Positions 12,970 to 20,742 of a stretch of DNA of 64,000 nt are shown in pieces. A program made the position numbers and the translations under genes. Source of the DNA: Devosia sp. 66-14. Lineage in GTDB: Bacteria > Pseudomonadota > Alphaproteobacteria > Rhizobiales > Devosiaceae. The stretch is from contig MKVB01000006.1 in NCBI GenBank assembly GCA_001899085.1, positions 340,797-404,796 of the forward strand, given 5' to 3'. Numbering within the stretch: the first letter of the stretch is position 1; each line of letters starts with the position of its first letter. The notes below the pieces were generated by a model. That model ran no database searches. It had not been told where the DNA came from and saw only the letters and a list, made by a program, of their open reading frames with translations.

Positions 12970-12992
12970 CCAAACATCGGCGGTGACTGGGA

Positions 12993-13259
12993 CTACTGGT
13001 TGCCGACGTAGTCCTTGAGGATCTTCTCGTTCTTGGCCTGTTCGAGCTGGCGGACGACGTCCCGGGCGTTGCGGTCGTCGGTGCGGTATTTGACCAGGTT
13101 CACCAGGCTCCCCATCAAGAGCACGATGCCCATGCCCCAGTAGCCCTTGGTCGACAGGTCGACCGGCGCGAGCCAGAGCGACAGCGAGAGCAGAAACAGC
13201 GCGGCGGCGACGCCGGCGGCATTGAACATGATGTAGATCTGGTTGTTGTCGGAGTTCAT
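12993..13259 (-). CDS. Small inner-membrane protein, YiaA/YiaB-like two-helix domain
   Basis: 88 residues with two hydrophobic helices (about residues 8-32 and 41-57) joined by DLSTKGYWGMG. The K-G-Y after the first helix and K-x-R-D-D after the second match the YiaA/YiaB two-helix domain. A charged coiled tail (NARDVVRQLEQAKNEK) follows. It lies 36 bp downstream of the pspA gene on the same strand, so it is probably cotranscribed and acts with PspA at the membrane. Family assignment is from a short motif and only moderately sure. Confidence 0.65.
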   Translation of the reverse strand: MNSDNNQIYIMFNAAGVAAALFLLSLSLWLAPVDLSTKGYWGMGIVLLMGSLVNLVKYRTDDRNARDVVRQLEQAKNEKILKDYVGNQ

Positions 13260-13295
13260 TTCAGTGGTTCCCTTTGGTTCGAATGGGGGTTGGGC

Positions 13296-13976
13296 TTAGA
13301 GGCTGGTGGACTTGAGACGGGCGAGCACGTCGTCGGCGCGGACCTTGGTCTTGTCGCCGAAGCCGGCCTCGCCGAGGCGATCGCGGATGCCGGTCTGGCT
13401 GAGCCCGGCGTCGATTTCGTCGAGCACCTCGCTTTCGGCGAACGGGTCGGGGCCGTTGACCACTCGGGCGATCAGGTCCTCTGCCTCCCGGATCGCACTG
13501 GTGTTGCCGATCGAGCGGTTGAGCGACTTCTGCGCCTTGCGTTCCGCATCGGCAGCCCGGGCCGAGATCATGCCCTGGCGCAGGTCGATGATGCGGCGGT
13601 TGGCCTTCTCCACCGAGGCCTGGGTGCGGGCAACGCGGTTGGCGAGCTGATCGAGGGTATCGCGGCGCACGGCCCGCTCGTTCTCGAGGCTGGCGATGGC
13701 AGCCGCGACATCGGCGGCGAGGTCTTCACGACCGGCGGCCAGTGCCTGGCGCGCCCGGGTCTCGAGGTCGGCGATCTGGGTTTCGAGGCGGCTCAGCGTC
13801 TGGGTCTCGTTGCGCTGCCGGATGATCAGGGCGGCGAGGGTCGACTTGGCGAGCGACAGCGCGCCCTCGGACTCGCGGATCTTCTGCTCGATCAGGTCGA
13901 TGGCTAAATGGTCGGTGAGCTGCTCCTCGGCGCGCGCCGAGGCCCCCAGGAACAAGGTCTTCAGAACGTTCAACAT
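13296..13976 (-). CDS. PspA/IM30 (ESCRT-III-like) membrane-stress protein
   Basis: 226-residue, almost wholly alpha-helical protein of the PspA/Vipp1 family, which binds stressed inner membrane and limits proton leak. It starts MLNVLKTLFLGASARAEEQL and continues as a long coiled coil rich in E/R/A (about residues 25-160). The C-terminal tail has GDKTKVRADDVLARLK. No PspF-type activator or sigma-54 site is seen. Instead three palindromes lie upstream that match the operator of the TetR gene at 14263-14868, suggesting TetR-based control. Confidence 0.85.
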   Translation of the reverse strand: MLNVLKTLFLGASARAEEQLTDHLAIDLIEQKIRESEGALSLAKSTLAALIIRQRNETQTLSRLETQIADLETRARQALAAGREDLAADVAAAIASLENERAVRRDTLDQLANRVARTQASVEKANRRIIDLRQGMISARAADAERKAQKSLNRSIGNTSAIREAEDLIARVVNGPDPFAESEVLDEIDAGLSQTGIRDRLGEAGFGDKTKVRADDVLARLKSTSL

Positions 13977-14013
13977 CGCGGTACGTCTCCCTTCGGTTGG
14001 TGTCGGCGTTAAA

Positions 14014-14027
14014 TTGAACGCTGTTCA
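14014..14027. promoter_or_regulatory. TetR operator palindrome, pspA-proximal copy
   Basis: TTGAACGCTGTTCA: TGAAC and GTTCA are perfect 5-bp arms around GCT. It lies 38 bp upstream of the pspA ATG and resembles the palindrome in front of the tetR gene. Confidence 0.65.
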
Positions 14028-14049
14028 CGAGGATCAACATAGCCGATTT

Positions 14050-14063
14050 TAAACGCCGTTCAA
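14050..14063. promoter_or_regulatory. TetR operator palindrome, middle copy
   Basis: TAAACGCCGTTCAA differs by a single base from the tetR-proximal site TAAACGACGTTCAA. Confidence 0.65.
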
Positions 14064-14071
14064 GTCAAAAA

Positions 14072-14085
14072 TTGAACGTCGTTTA
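14072..14085. promoter_or_regulatory. TetR operator palindrome, distal copy
   Basis: TTGAACGTCGTTTA is the exact reverse complement of the site at 14883-14896 before tetR. This is the strongest evidence that one regulator controls both promoters. Confidence 0.7.
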
Positions 14086-14262
14086 TTTAGATGTTTACGC
14101 TAAATGGATTCAATGGGTTGGGACCGACGGCGGATGTAGAAACGAGCCCGGCTGCCGCCGGTTATGTGCGAGCATGTCAGGACCGATTGCACCGCCCGCA
14201 GCGCGGCCGGAGCGCTTCGGAGGTTTCCAACAAACCCGAGTCGTGCGCCTCCGGAGCGGGCC

Positions 14263-14868
14263 CTACTTCGTCCGGTGGGTGTAGGCGAGGATGTGCATGT
14301 CGACCAGTTCGTGCACGACCTTGGTGATGTCGCGATCCATGATCAGGCTGAGCCGGCCGGAGCTGTCGAGCGAGACGACGGAATGGATCGAGGCGAAAAC
14401 CAGTTGGCCGGACTGGCGGGCGGTCTTTTCGTCGAGGTCGGGCCGGATGTCGCTGAAGCACTGGGCGATGATCCGGATCAGCGATGCGATGGCCTCGATA
14501 TACCAGGGCGGCACCGGCTGATCGGGCTTGCGGCGGAACTCGAACAGCGCATTCCACAGGTTCCGCTTCAAGGTGATGTAGCCGAGAAAGGCATCGGCAT
14601 AGTTGTGCAGCATCTGCCGCGGGTCGGCTGATGGCGTGGCCTCGGCGAAGGCCCGAGCGAGACCGACCAGGGTGCGGGTGTTGACCTGGGTGACGATGTC
14701 GTCGAGATCCTTGAAATGGTGGTACAGCGTGCCGGCGGTGTAGCCGATGGCGCGGCTCAACGAGCGCGCCGAGAAGGCGTCGATCCCCTCTTCGGCGATC
14801 AGCTCCTCGGCGGTGTTGACGACGAGGCTCGCCAGCTCTTCCTTCGAATGATCGGCACGACGGGCCAT
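14263..14868 (-). CDS. TetR/AcrR family transcriptional regulator
   Basis: 201 residues. The N-terminal TetR helix-turn-helix spans about residues 8-55 with SARSLSRAIGYTAGTLYHHF, the classic recognition-helix segment. A C-terminal ligand/dimer domain resembles the TetR_C WHG-type. A TAAACG-A-CGTTCAA palindrome sits 15 bp upstream of its start and recurs three times before pspA, 286 bp further along the same strand. This implies autorepression and repression of the pspA operon. The inducer is unknown; lipophilic or acyl ligands are common in the family. Confidence 0.88.
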   Translation of the reverse strand: MARRADHSKEELASLVVNTAEELIAEEGIDAFSARSLSRAIGYTAGTLYHHFKDLDDIVTQVNTRTLVGLARAFAEATPSADPRQMLHNYADAFLGYITLKRNLWNALFEFRRKPDQPVPPWYIEAIASLIRIIAQCFSDIRPDLDEKTARQSGQLVFASIHSVVSLDSSGRLSLIMDRDITKVVHELVDMHILAYTHRTK

Positions 14869-14882
14869 GAGGCAAACTCCAG

Positions 14883-14896
14883 TAAACGACGTTCAA
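14883..14896. promoter_or_regulatory. TetR operator palindrome in front of tetR
   Basis: TAAACGACGTTCAA, 14 bp upstream of the tetR start codon and the reverse complement of the 14072-14085 site. Confidence 0.7.
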
Positions 14897-14999
14897 TTAG
14901 ACCCGTGGAGTTTGACTTGTCTATGGCGAATTCGCGAGGGCGAGTGAGGGTTTGGCGGCCGCTTCCAGCAGCCGGCGGCAATGCCTCGCGGCAAAGAAG

Positions 15000-15021
15000 A
15001 ACCCGCGCCGTAGCGCGGGTT
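15000..15021 (-). terminator. Hairpin terminator downstream of the OmpA-family gene
   Basis: AACCCGCGC and GCGCGGGTT form a 9-bp stem with a CGTA loop, 30 bp beyond the OmpA stop. The following T-tract is short on the minus strand. Confidence 0.6.
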
Positions 15022-15050
15022 CCGAGTTTGTCTCTGGCTGGCGCCGCTCG

Positions 15051-16964
15051 TCAGCCCTGGCCGCCCGAGACCAGGGAGGTGATGCGGCGGACCGTGACGC
15101 GACGGTTGGCGCGCTCGGCGCCGTCGGTCTCGACCTTGAGGTAGCGCTCGCCATAGCCCTGCGTGGTGAGGTTCTCCGGCGGGATGTCGTAGAACTCGCT
15201 CAACAGGTTGGCGATGCTGTCGGCGCGCTCGTCGGAGAGGACGAGGTTGGACTGGTCCGAACCAACGGCATCGGTGTGGCCCTCGATGAGGAAGGTCTCG
15301 CCCGGGTTGCGCTCGAGGATCTTCTTCATCGCCTCGGCGACCTTGCCGAGCGAGCCGACCTGGTCGCGGCCGAGCTGGGCCGAGCCGGTGTCGAAGGTCA
15401 GGTCGCCGATCTCGACGCGGCGGACCGTGTCGCGGATGCGGGCCGAACGTTTGACTTCGTCGACGGTATAGACCCGGGCGGCCTTCTCGAGCGGCGGTTC
15501 GCTCAGGAACCGCTCGATGTCACCCTCGTCGGAGCGCTCGCTGTAGAGCACGTAGTCATCCACCGGGATCGGCAGGTAGAACGGCGGCAGGTTATCGCCC
15601 GGATCACGCCAGTCGTCGTCCCGACGATCATCGGGCGAGAAGACCAGGATGACGCGGGTCCCGTCGGGGAGCACCTTCACGCGGCGAATGATCTCGCCAT
15701 AGCGGTTCCACACGGTAACCACGCGGGTGCCGTCGGGCCGGATGACGGTCTGCCGGTAGCGACCGTTGTCCAGCTCTTCGTAGTAGGCCTCATCGCCACG
15801 GCCAATCCGGTCGCGATCCTCGTAGGGTGTGAAGATGTTGATCTGGACACCGATGTTGATGATCAGCCGATCGCCATCTTTCTTGGCCCCCTGCGCGGCA
15901 GGAGGTGCTTCCGGCGCCGGCAACTGATCGACGCGCTTGCCTTCGGTGGCAACAGTCGCCTCGACCTCCTGGGCCGGCGGCGGCGTCGAGGCCTGGGCAT
16001 CGGCATCGGTGGCCGGAGGCGGCGCTTCGGCGGCCGGAGGCTCCGCAGGTGCCGGCTGTTCGGTGCCGGCCTGCTGAGCATCCTTGGCGCTGTCGAGCAC
16101 CGGAGCGGCAGGAGCGTCAGGCGTTTCCTGATCGGGCACCACCTCGAGCGGCTGGCCGGACGTATCGGTGGCCGGAGCCTCACCCGATGGCGCCGGCTGA
16201 CCCGGCTGGGCCGGCTCGGCGGGCGCTGCGGGCGTAGCCGGCTCAGCGGGCGTAGCTGGCGCTGCGCTGCCACCCATCAAGGCCAGGCACTCGTCGAGTG
16301 ACTTGATGCCGAGCCGGTTACACTCGGCAAGGAAGGCTGCCTCAGCCGCGGCCTTGGCGTTGGCGTCGCCACCGGAGCTGGCCGAAACATAGGCCTCGAA
16401 CGCAGCGATCAGCGCCGGATCACTGGCGGGCGATGCCTGTGCGCCGGAGGCCGGCTGTTCGGCGGCGGGTTGTTCTGCCGCCGGAGGCTGCTCGGCGGGA
16501 GCGGGTTGCTCGGCAGGTGGGGCCGGCTGTTCCGCCGGCGGGGCCGGCTGCTCAGCAGGAGGTGCAGGCTGCTCGGCCGGCGGTGCAGGCTGCTCGGCCG
16601 GCGGTGCAGGCTGCTCAGCCGGCGGGGCGGGCTGCTCAGCCGGCGGGGCGGGCTGCTCGGCCGGCGGGGCCGGCTCCTCGGCCGGGGGAGCCGGCTGCTC
16701 GGCCGGGGGCGCGGGCTGCTCCGCCTTGGCGGCTCCAGTCGCGACGGCGATACACTGCTTGAGGTCCGGCGTACCGACACGCTGGCACTCGGCCAGAAAA
16801 GCCGCCTCGGCGGCCGCCTTGGCATCGGCGTCATCGCCGCTCCGGGCCTCGACATAGGCATTGTAGGCCGCCGTCAACCCTGCGTCCTGCCCCAGGGCAG
16901 CGACAGGGAGCAGCGAGAGCATGCAAAGGCTCGTGGTCGTAAGCAATAAGCGCTTGAGCTGCAT
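15051..16964 (-). CDS. OmpA-family protein with PAPPAEQ repeats
   Basis: 637 residues from ATG 16964, behind a GGAG Shine-Dalgarno. A signal peptide (residues 1 to about 26, ending VAALG-Q) is followed by a 45-residue unit, a proline-rich linker of about ten PAPPAEQ heptads (residues 84-153), a second copy of the 45-residue unit, and a long P/A/E-rich stretch. The C-terminal OmpA/MotB peptidoglycan-binding domain shows FLIEGHTDAVGSDQSNLVLS and QGYGERYLKVETDGAERANR. It probably tethers the outer membrane or periplasm to peptidoglycan. A sigma-EcfG-like promoter lies 63 bp upstream and a hairpin terminator lies downstream. The N-terminal unit is unassigned. Confidence 0.85.
   Translation of the reverse strand: MQLKRLLLTTTSLCMLSLLPVAALGQDAGLTAAYNAYVEARSGDDADAKAAAEAAFLAECQRVGTPDLKQCIAVATGAAKAEQPAPPAEQPAPPAEEPAPPAEQPAPPAEQPAPPAEQPAPPAEQPAPPAEQPAPPAEQPAPPAEQPAPPAEQPAPAEQPPAAEQPAAEQPASGAQASPASDPALIAAFEAYVSASSGGDANAKAAAEAAFLAECNRLGIKSLDECLALMGGSAAPATPAEPATPAAPAEPAQPGQPAPSGEAPATDTSGQPLEVVPDQETPDAPAAPVLDSAKDAQQAGTEQPAPAEPPAAEAPPPATDADAQASTPPPAQEVEATVATEGKRVDQLPAPEAPPAAQGAKKDGDRLIINIGVQINIFTPYEDRDRIGRGDEAYYEELDNGRYRQTVIRPDGTRVVTVWNRYGEIIRRVKVLPDGTRVILVFSPDDRRDDDWRDPGDNLPPFYLPIPVDDYVLYSERSDEGDIERFLSEPPLEKAARVYTVDEVKRSARIRDTVRRVEIGDLTFDTGSAQLGRDQVGSLGKVAEAMKKILERNPGETFLIEGHTDAVGSDQSNLVLSDERADSIANLLSEFYDIPPENLTTQGYGERYLKVETDGAERANRRVTVRRITSLVSGGQG
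16506..16715. repeat. Tandem 21-bp coding repeat (PAPPAEQ heptads)
   Basis: About ten in-frame copies of a 21-bp unit encode PAPPAEQ, with one PAPPAEE variant. The array is prone to copy-number change by slippage and probably forms a flexible spacer spanning the periplasm. Confidence 0.85.
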
Positions 16965-17026
16965 GGTTTTTCTCCGTTCTTCTTGTGATGCAACAGCCAA
17001 CCCGCCCTGAACTGGCGCTGGGTCGG

Positions 17027-17051
17027 AACGGGCGCGGCCCCGATTTGTTCC
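17027..17051 (-). promoter_or_regulatory. Sigma-EcfG-type promoter upstream of the OmpA-family gene
   Basis: On the minus strand GGAAC (17051-17047) is followed after exactly 16 bases by CGTT (17030-17027). This is the known general-stress-response consensus of alphaproteobacteria. It points at the OmpA-family gene whose ATG is 63 bp further on. The sigma factor itself is not in this window. Confidence 0.6.
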
Positions 17052-17143
17052 GAATGCGGAGATAATTGCCTGAGCCGAGCGGCGGCATTGCGCGGGTTGG
17101 CGGCGTCGCGTAAACCGCTCGCCGCAGCCTCAGAGCCCCCGAC

Positions 17144-18007
17144 ATGCGCGACACCATTATCGGCGTTTTGCCCCCTGCCCTCGTCGAGGAGGCGGTTCGC
17201 CGCGCCCTCGCCGAAGACCTGGGACTAGCAGGCGACCTGACCTCCCAGGCCACGATCCCGGTGGATGCGGTGGCAACGGCAACGCTTTCGGCACGCGAGG
17301 CCGGCGTGATCGCCGGTCTGCCGCTGGCGCTGGAGGTGTTTCGGCAGCTGGGCGGGGCCGTATCGTTCGATCCGCAGGTCTCGGACGGCGCTGCGGTCAC
17401 CAAGGGCGACATCGTCGCGGTTGTCGCCGGCGATGCGCGGCAGTTGCTTGCCGGCGAGCGGACGGCGCTCAATTTCCTGAATCATCTCAGCGGCATCGCC
17501 GCACATACGCATAAGTTTGTAGAGGCAGTGGCGGGGACCGGGGCGCGCATCTGCGACACGCGCAAGACCACGCCAGGGCTGCGGGCGTTCGAGAAATACG
17601 CAGTGCGCTGCGGCGGCGGCTGGAACCACCGCTATGCCCTCGATGACGCCGTCCTGATCAAGGACAACCACATCGCGGTGGCCGGCGGAGCGGGCAAGGC
17701 GTATCGGGCGGCGCGCCAGGCGGCGGGACACCTGGTGGCGATCGAAATCGAGGTCACCAGTCTCGACGAGCTCAGCGAAGTGCTGGATGCGGGCGCTACG
17801 ATCGTGATGCTCGACAACATGGACAACCAGTTGCTGCGCGCCGCGGTGAAGCTGAACGATGGGCGGGCGCGGCTCGAGGCGTCCGGCGGCGTGACGCTTG
17901 AGCGGGTGCGCGGTATCGCCGAGACCGGGGTCGACTATATCTCGTCGAGCCAGATCACCATGGGCGCCCGGCCGCTCGACCTTGGACTGGATGTCGAAAT
18001 TCAATGA
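17144..18007 (+). CDS. nadC: Nicotinate-nucleotide diphosphorylase (quinolinate phosphoribosyltransferase)
   Basis: 287 residues, typical length. It converts quinolinate and PRPP to nicotinate mononucleotide in de novo NAD synthesis. Seen motifs are ALAEDLGLAGDLTSQ near the N-terminus, GERTALNFLNHLSGIA, DTRKTTPGLRAFEKYAVRCG with the quinolinate-binding Arg/Lys residues, and HRYALDDAVLIKDNH. The end has LEASGGVTLERVRGIAETGV and DYISSSQITM. Its stop overlaps the cysQ start (ATGA at 18004-18007). NAD+ is also consumed by KptA and made by NadE elsewhere in the window. Confidence 0.96.
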   Translation: MRDTIIGVLPPALVEEAVRRALAEDLGLAGDLTSQATIPVDAVATATLSAREAGVIAGLPLALEVFRQLGGAVSFDPQVSDGAAVTKGDIVAVVAGDARQLLAGERTALNFLNHLSGIAAHTHKFVEAVAGTGARICDTRKTTPGLRAFEKYAVRCGGGWNHRYALDDAVLIKDNHIAVAGGAGKAYRAARQAAGHLVAIEIEVTSLDELSEVLDAGATIVMLDNMDNQLLRAAVKLNDGRARLEASGGVTLERVRGIAETGVDYISSSQITMGARPLDLGLDVEIQ

Positions 18008-18816
18008 GCAAGCCTCTGGTCGACCTGATGAACCGGGCCGCGATCGCAGCAGCCGAGGTGATCCTCGAGGTTTACCACCGCCAGGTCGTGGCGATGGAAA
18101 AGGCTGATGGCTCACCCGTGACCGAGGCCGACCAGCGGGCCGAGGCGATCATTCTCGACTACCTGGCCGAGACCGGCCTGCCGGTACTGGCAGAGGAGAG
18201 TGTCGCGGCGGGACGCATTCCCGAACTGGGCGAGCGCTACTTCGTGGTCGACCCGCTCGACGGCACCAAGGAGTTCCTGAAGCGCAACGGCGAGTTCACC
18301 GTGAACATCGCCTACTGCGAAAGTGGGCACCCGATCAGCGGCGTGGTGCTGGCGCCGGCCAGCGGTGAGATCTACTGGGGCGGGCCGGCAGGAGCGTTCG
18401 CCGGCCAGGTGCTGCGCGGCGCGATCGAAGGAGCGGCGGCGCTGCAGGTAACGGAGACCGAGCACCCGCTGCGCATCGTCGCCAGCCGCTCACATGGACA
18501 CGCAGCGCTGGCCGAGCTGTGCGACACGCTCGAGGTGGCCGAGGACGTATCCGTCGGCTCGTCGCTGAAGTTCTGCCTGCTCGCCAAAGGCGCGGCGCAG
18601 CTTTACCCGCGATTTACCCCAACTTCGGAATGGGACACGGCAGCAGGCCAGGCGGTGCTGCAGGCCGCCGGCGGTGTGGTACTGGGAATGGACGGGTTGC
18701 CGCTGACCTGCGGCCACCCCGAGGATCGCTTCCTCAATGCCTGGTTCGTGGCCGCCGCCAACGAGAAACTGGCGTTGCTGGCGCTGGCCGAAATGCTGCG
18801 GTTCGCCGAAACCTGA
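18004..18816 (+). CDS. cysQ: 3'(2'),5'-bisphosphate nucleotidase
   Basis: 270-residue inositol-phosphatase-superfamily enzyme that hydrolyses PAP and PAPS to AMP/APS. Metal-binding motifs are SPVTEADQRAE, AEESVAAG (with E), VDPLDGTKEFLKRNGEFTVN (the D-P-L-D-G-T-x-E signature) and the distal SEWDTAAGQAVLQAAGG. It is translationally coupled to nadC by a four-base overlap. PAP removal protects sulfate assimilation and exoribonucleases. The length and the FLKRNGEF insert are CysQ-type rather than inositol monophosphatase-type. Confidence 0.93.
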   Translation: MSKPLVDLMNRAAIAAAEVILEVYHRQVVAMEKADGSPVTEADQRAEAIILDYLAETGLPVLAEESVAAGRIPELGERYFVVDPLDGTKEFLKRNGEFTVNIAYCESGHPISGVVLAPASGEIYWGGPAGAFAGQVLRGAIEGAAALQVTETEHPLRIVASRSHGHAALAELCDTLEVAEDVSVGSSLKFCLLAKGAAQLYPRFTPTSEWDTAAGQAVLQAAGGVVLGMDGLPLTCGHPEDRFLNAWFVAAANEKLALLALAEMLRFAET

Positions 18817-18911
18817 CGGAAACCGTTAGTATTCAAACGGTTGGCCATGAAGAAAATGCATGGCAGCCCCTCTTCCAGCCCTTGTTGCGCTTTTTTCCGC
18901 CTCCATATATA

Positions 18912-18945
18912 GGCCCGGCATATGCTGGACCGTTATATGCCGGCC
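18912..18945. promoter_or_regulatory. Inverted repeat upstream of the PadR-RND operon, probable PadR operator
   Basis: GGCCCGGCATAT (18912-18923) and ATATGCCGGCC (18935-18945) form an 11-bp dyad with one extra base in the left arm, separated by 11 bp. It lies 13 bp before the padR start, where an autoregulatory site is expected. Confidence 0.55.
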
Positions 18946-18958
18946 GGACAGGAAGCCA

Positions 18959-19507
18959 ATGAACGTCAGAACCATCTGCCTTGCCATCCTCTACGATGGC
19001 GACGCGACTGGATATGAGATCCGAAAGCTCTCCGTTGAAGGGGAGTATTCGTATTTCATCGACGCCAGCTATGGAGCGATCTATCCGTCGCTCGCCCGCC
19101 TCGAACAGGAAAAGCTGGTCACGGCGCGCGTAGAACAGCAGGACGGCAAGCCCGCCAAGAAGATCTATTCGATCACGGCGGCCGGCCGGGCGGCGTTCAT
19201 TCAGTCGATGTTCGAGAAACTTGGCGAAGACGAGTTCCGCAGCGAATTTCTGCTGTTCCTGCGCTTCGCCTCGGAGCTCCCGCAATCGCTGGTCGAGCAG
19301 CGGCTGAATGAACGAATCGTCGAAATCGACGCAACGCTGGCCGACTTCGACCGGCTCAAACAACAACACAACCACCCCGGAGACGCCTGGGTCATCGATT
19401 ACGGGCGCACTTGCATGCAAGCGGCTCGTGACTACATCGAGGCGCACGGGGATGAACTGATAGCGCTGGCCCGTTCCGACAGGGACGATGCTGCAGCAGC
19501 GGAATAG
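18959..19507 (+). CDS. PadR-family transcriptional regulator
   Basis: 182 residues from ATG 18959 with an AGGAAG Shine-Dalgarno. The N-terminal winged helix shows MNVRTICLAILYDGDATGYE and ASYGAIYPSLARLEQEKLV (recognition helix YPSLARLE), then a beta wing with KPAKKIYSITAAGRAAF. The C-terminal four-helix dimer region is of the Vir_act_alpha_C type. It directly precedes the RND adaptor (11 bp) and pump genes, so it most likely represses this efflux operon and responds to a drug or toxic compound. A 34-bp dyad sits just upstream. Confidence 0.88.
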   Translation: MNVRTICLAILYDGDATGYEIRKLSVEGEYSYFIDASYGAIYPSLARLEQEKLVTARVEQQDGKPAKKIYSITAAGRAAFIQSMFEKLGEDEFRSEFLLFLRFASELPQSLVEQRLNERIVEIDATLADFDRLKQQHNHPGDAWVIDYGRTCMQAARDYIEAHGDELIALARSDRDDAAAAE

Positions 19508-19518
19508 AGGGTATCAGA

Positions 19519-20742
19519 ATGCGTGCGATCGTTTCCTACGGCGTTGCCGGCGCCATCGTCATTGTCGGGGCCCTGTGGCTCGGCAGCGGCGTCTTCGTGG
19601 CTGGCGGCAACGGCCCCGGCAATGGCGAAAAGCCGATCATCTCGTTCTTCAGCAAGGACGCCGAGGGCGCCGAGACGGCGCACCACGGCGCTGAAGGCGC
19701 GGTGGATCCGGCGCTGACCATCGCGCAGCGGGTCGCCGAGAATTCGGGCGCTTCGGCGCCGGCCCAATCGGTGCGCACCGAGACTTACAATATGCAGGCA
19801 ATGCCGGTGGAAGTGCCGCTGCGGGGCCGGACCAAGGCCAAGAACGTCACCAGCATCACGCCGGAAACGTCGGGCGTGGTGACGGCAGTCAACGTCACCA
19901 AGGGCCAGACGGTCAAGGCAGGCGACGTGATCTGCACGCTCGAGGAAGGCACGCGCGCCGCTGCGGTGACGCAGGCGGAAGCCGCGCTCGCGCAGGCCCA
20001 GACGGCCTATGACTCCAACAAGGCGCTGCGCGACAAGGGACTTGCTGCCAGCAATACCGGCATCGCGGCGGAAAGCGCGCTGCGCCAGGCGCAGACGGCC
20101 TTCGACCAGGCCAAGCAGGAATATGACCGGGCCAAGGTGACGACCAAGGTCGGCGGGATCGTGCAGGATCCGGTGGCGACGGTCGGCAGCGTGCTGAGCC
20201 CGGGCCAGCCGTGCGCCACGGTGGTGGAACTCGACCCGATGCTGTTCATCGCCAATGTTCCGGAAGCCCGCATCGCGCGGGCGGAACTGGGCCTCGTGGC
20301 CAAGGTCGAAACGGTGACCGGCCAGACCGCCGAAGGCAAGGTGAGCTACATCGCCTCGCTCGCCGACGACGCGACCCGTTCGTTCCCGATCGAGATCGAG
20401 ATCCCGAACGCCGACGGCAAGGTGCTGTCGGGCATCACCGCGACCGCCACGGTCACCATGGGCACGGTGCCGGCGCACCTGTTGCCGCAATCGGTACTCA
20501 CGCTGAATGACGAGGGCACGCTCGGCGTGCGCTCGGTGAAGGACAGCGTCGTCGAGTTCTATCCCGTGACGATCATCTCGGACTCTCGCCAGGGCGTCTG
20601 GGTCACGGGCCTGCCCCCGTCGGTCGACGTGATCACGATGGGGCAGGAATATGTCGTGCCGGGTCAGAAGGTCAACGCAACCAACGTTACGGGCAAGCCG
20701 GATTCGGTAGAGGCCGAAGCCGCCGCTGAAGGGGTGCACTGA
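19519..20742 (+). CDS. RND efflux system periplasmic adaptor (membrane fusion protein)
   Basis: 407 residues. An N-terminal membrane anchor/signal segment (AIVIVGALWLGSGVFVAGG) is followed by the barrel-sandwich hybrid: GVVTAVNVTKGQTVKAGDVI is the lipoyl half-motif. An alpha-hairpin (EAALAQAQTAYDSNKALR), the second lipoyl half at VGGIVQDPVATVGSVLSPG, and beta-barrel and membrane-proximal domains complete it. It links the inner-membrane pump encoded next to an outer-membrane channel, for which no gene is seen here. Its stop shares bases with the pump start (TGATG). Confidence 0.92.
   Translation: MRAIVSYGVAGAIVIVGALWLGSGVFVAGGNGPGNGEKPIISFFSKDAEGAETAHHGAEGAVDPALTIAQRVAENSGASAPAQSVRTETYNMQAMPVEVPLRGRTKAKNVTSITPETSGVVTAVNVTKGQTVKAGDVICTLEEGTRAAAVTQAEAALAQAQTAYDSNKALRDKGLAASNTGIAAESALRQAQTAFDQAKQEYDRAKVTTKVGGIVQDPVATVGSVLSPGQPCATVVELDPMLFIANVPEARIARAELGLVAKVETVTGQTAEGKVSYIASLADDATRSFPIEIEIPNADGKVLSGITATATVTMGTVPAHLLPQSVLTLNDEGTLGVRSVKDSVVEFYPVTIISDSRQGVWVTGLPPSVDVITMGQEYVVPGQKVNATNVTGKPDSVEAEAAAEGVH

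Noticed and set aside
16506-16715. Regular 21-bp repeats considered as a CRISPR array
   Set aside because: The units are contiguous without spacers, in frame, and encode PAPPAEQ heptads within an OmpA-family gene.
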